From Shewanella psychrotolerans (lineage in GTDB: Bacteria; Pseudomonadota; Gammaproteobacteria; Enterobacterales; Shewanellaceae), in NCBI RefSeq assembly GCF_019457595.1, contig NZ_CP080419.1, forward strand, positions 62,001 through 126,000: a stretch of DNA of 64,000 bases. Direction: 5' to 3'. The position numbers were made by a program, and so were the translations under genes. Under the pieces are notes generated by a model. That model worked only from the letters and a program-made list of their open reading frames with translations, was not told the origin of the DNA and did no database searches. This document shows, in pieces, positions 63,475 to 64,000 of this stretch; the stretch's first letter is position 1, and each line of letters starts with the position of its first letter.

Positions 63475-63477
63475 TAA

Positions 63478-63493
63478 CTGTTAGTATATACAG
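63478..63493 (-). promoter_or_regulatory. LexA SOS box, distal
   Basis: CTGTTAGTATATACAG, a full consensus match, 3 bp from the proximal box and overlapping the predicted -10 (62 words are not needed: the box sits on the promoter, so LexA should block RNA polymerase). Confidence 0.92.
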
Positions 63494-63510
63494 TATTTAT
63501 GGTAGTGCAA
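63483..63510 (-). promoter_or_regulatory. predicted lexA promoter
   Basis: On the minus strand TTGCAC (63505-63510) and TATACT (63483-63488) are 16 bp apart. The -10 lies within the distal SOS box. Confidence 0.65.
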
Positions 63511-63573
63511 GTATTAACCAGCTTTTTGCCTAAAACCATTAGCTATCTCATTTTATTTAACTTGTTCCTATGC

Positions 63574-64000
63574 TTATCTGTTGGTTAAAAGGCTATTTAA
63601 TAGATCGTGATAGTCTGCGATTGCTGGGAAGTCGTTAAATGACTTGAGTGGCTTTTGGCTATCGGGGTTTTTAATTCCAAGCAGATAACCAACACCTGCT
63701 TTTTGTGCGGCTTGTAAGATCGGCTCACTATCGTCAATGAATAAGCATCGGCTTGGGTCGAGTTGATATTGTGTGAAAAGCGTCTCCCAAAATTGGGGGG
63801 CTTCCTTAGGGTACCCCGTTGCATGGCTCGATAGCATATGGTCTAGCCCAGCAGCTAAATCAGTATGTTCAAGTTTTAGTGCGAGGCTGCTTGGATGGGC
63901 ATTGGTCACCAGTATTCTTGATTTTCCTTGCTCTCCTAAGGCGGTTAGAAATGGCATACTATCTTGGCGCATTTGGATTCTGTCGACAATCGAGCGGTGC
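63574..64000 (-). CDS. HAD-family nucleotidase YrfG-like (5' partial)
   Basis: The 3' 142 codons of a gene whose start lies beyond the right edge; the frame is open to 64000, so the ATG at 63972 is internal. HAD motif II ILVTNAHPSSLALKLEHT, Lys in GYPKEAPQFW and the acidic motif LFIDDSEPILQAAQKAG are those of E. coli YrfG, a GMP/IMP 5'-nucleotidase. The catalytic motif I (DxD) is outside the window. Confidence 0.88.
   Translation of the reverse strand, partial: HRSIVDRIQMRQDSMPFLTALGEQGKSRILVTNAHPSSLALKLEHTDLAAGLDHMLSSHATGYPKEAPQFWETLFTQYQLDPSRCLFIDDSEPILQAAQKAGVGYLLGIKNPDSQKPLKSFNDFPAIADYHDLLNSLLTNR

Noticed and set aside
1..64000. tRNA, rRNA, IS elements, CRISPR arrays, integrase or prophage modules
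   Set aside because: None seen: no transposase or integrase reading frame and no regularly spaced repeats in the intergenic gaps.

Overview
The window looks like chromosomal DNA of a marine gammaproteobacterium, very probably Shewanella. The reasons are the gene content and order: a 4Fe-4S protein, a TorD chaperone and duplicated fdhABC operons, an aa3-type cytochrome oxidase cluster next to lexA-sulA, and DUF2986 and DUF2909 small proteins. Genus assignment rests on recalled gene order, not on a search. There is no prophage, insertion sequence, CRISPR array, rRNA or tRNA that I can see. Most genes are metabolic or signalling core genes.

Region 1 (1-12.5 kb) is a formate dehydrogenase island. 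A polyferredoxin-like protein (cut by the left edge) and a TorD-type chaperone are followed by two paralogous operons. Each consists of a 65-66 aa Tat-signal microprotein, FdhA (Cys-type, not selenocysteine), FdhB and FdhC, and each ends in a strong terminator. Region 2 (12.5-25.5 kb) is mixed: a periplasmic binding-type protein, FumC, a yqhD/yqhC-like alcohol dehydrogenase and AraC pair, a membrane-anchored tail-collar-like protein, a HemN-like radical SAM protein, a GC-rich patch (HD phosphohydrolase, ABM monooxygenase, broken GNAT gene), a PfkB sugar kinase, a YiiM-like MOSC protein, a DUF4870 protein and a chemoreceptor. Region 3 (25.7-33.2 kb) holds ETF-ubiquinone oxidoreductase and the molybdenum cofactor locus: Moco riboswitch, moaABCDE and modABC. 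The cofactor these genes make is what the formate dehydrogenases need.

Region 4 (33.3-44.9 kb) has a ygiW/PepSY/qseBC-like stress-sensing operon, an RluA-family pseudouridine synthase, a YqaE/Pmp3 small membrane protein, DUF2986, gltS, an M14 peptidase, nfuA, a MATE transporter and a polysaccharide deacetylase. Region 5 (44.9-52.9 kb, minus strand) is a compact chemosensory operon: STAS, cheY, cheA, cheW, receptor, cheR, cheB. The receptor is the most interesting protein here: two N-terminal membrane helices, three tandem PAS modules each keeping a FHKxPSHQ and a VVEW motif like Aer2-type heme PAS domains, two HAMP-like units, a signalling domain and a C-terminal xWxxF tether. Region 6 (53.0-62.3 kb, minus strand) is the cytochrome c oxidase operon: coxB with two fused cytochrome c domains, coxA, ctaG, coxC, then (around a plus-strand DUF2909 gene) surf1, a CxxxC thioredoxin-like protein, ctaA, cyoE and sco. 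Region 7 is sulA-lexA with two SOS boxes and a partial yrfG at the right edge.

Nothing here is a wholly unknown multi-gene system. The best leads are the triple-PAS Aer2-like array receptor in a cheD-less cluster, the duplicated Tat microprotein of the formate dehydrogenase operons, recurrent intercistronic hairpins in those operons, a sensor kinase whose natural full-length start is ATT, and two divergent gene pairs with overlapping or nearly touching starts.
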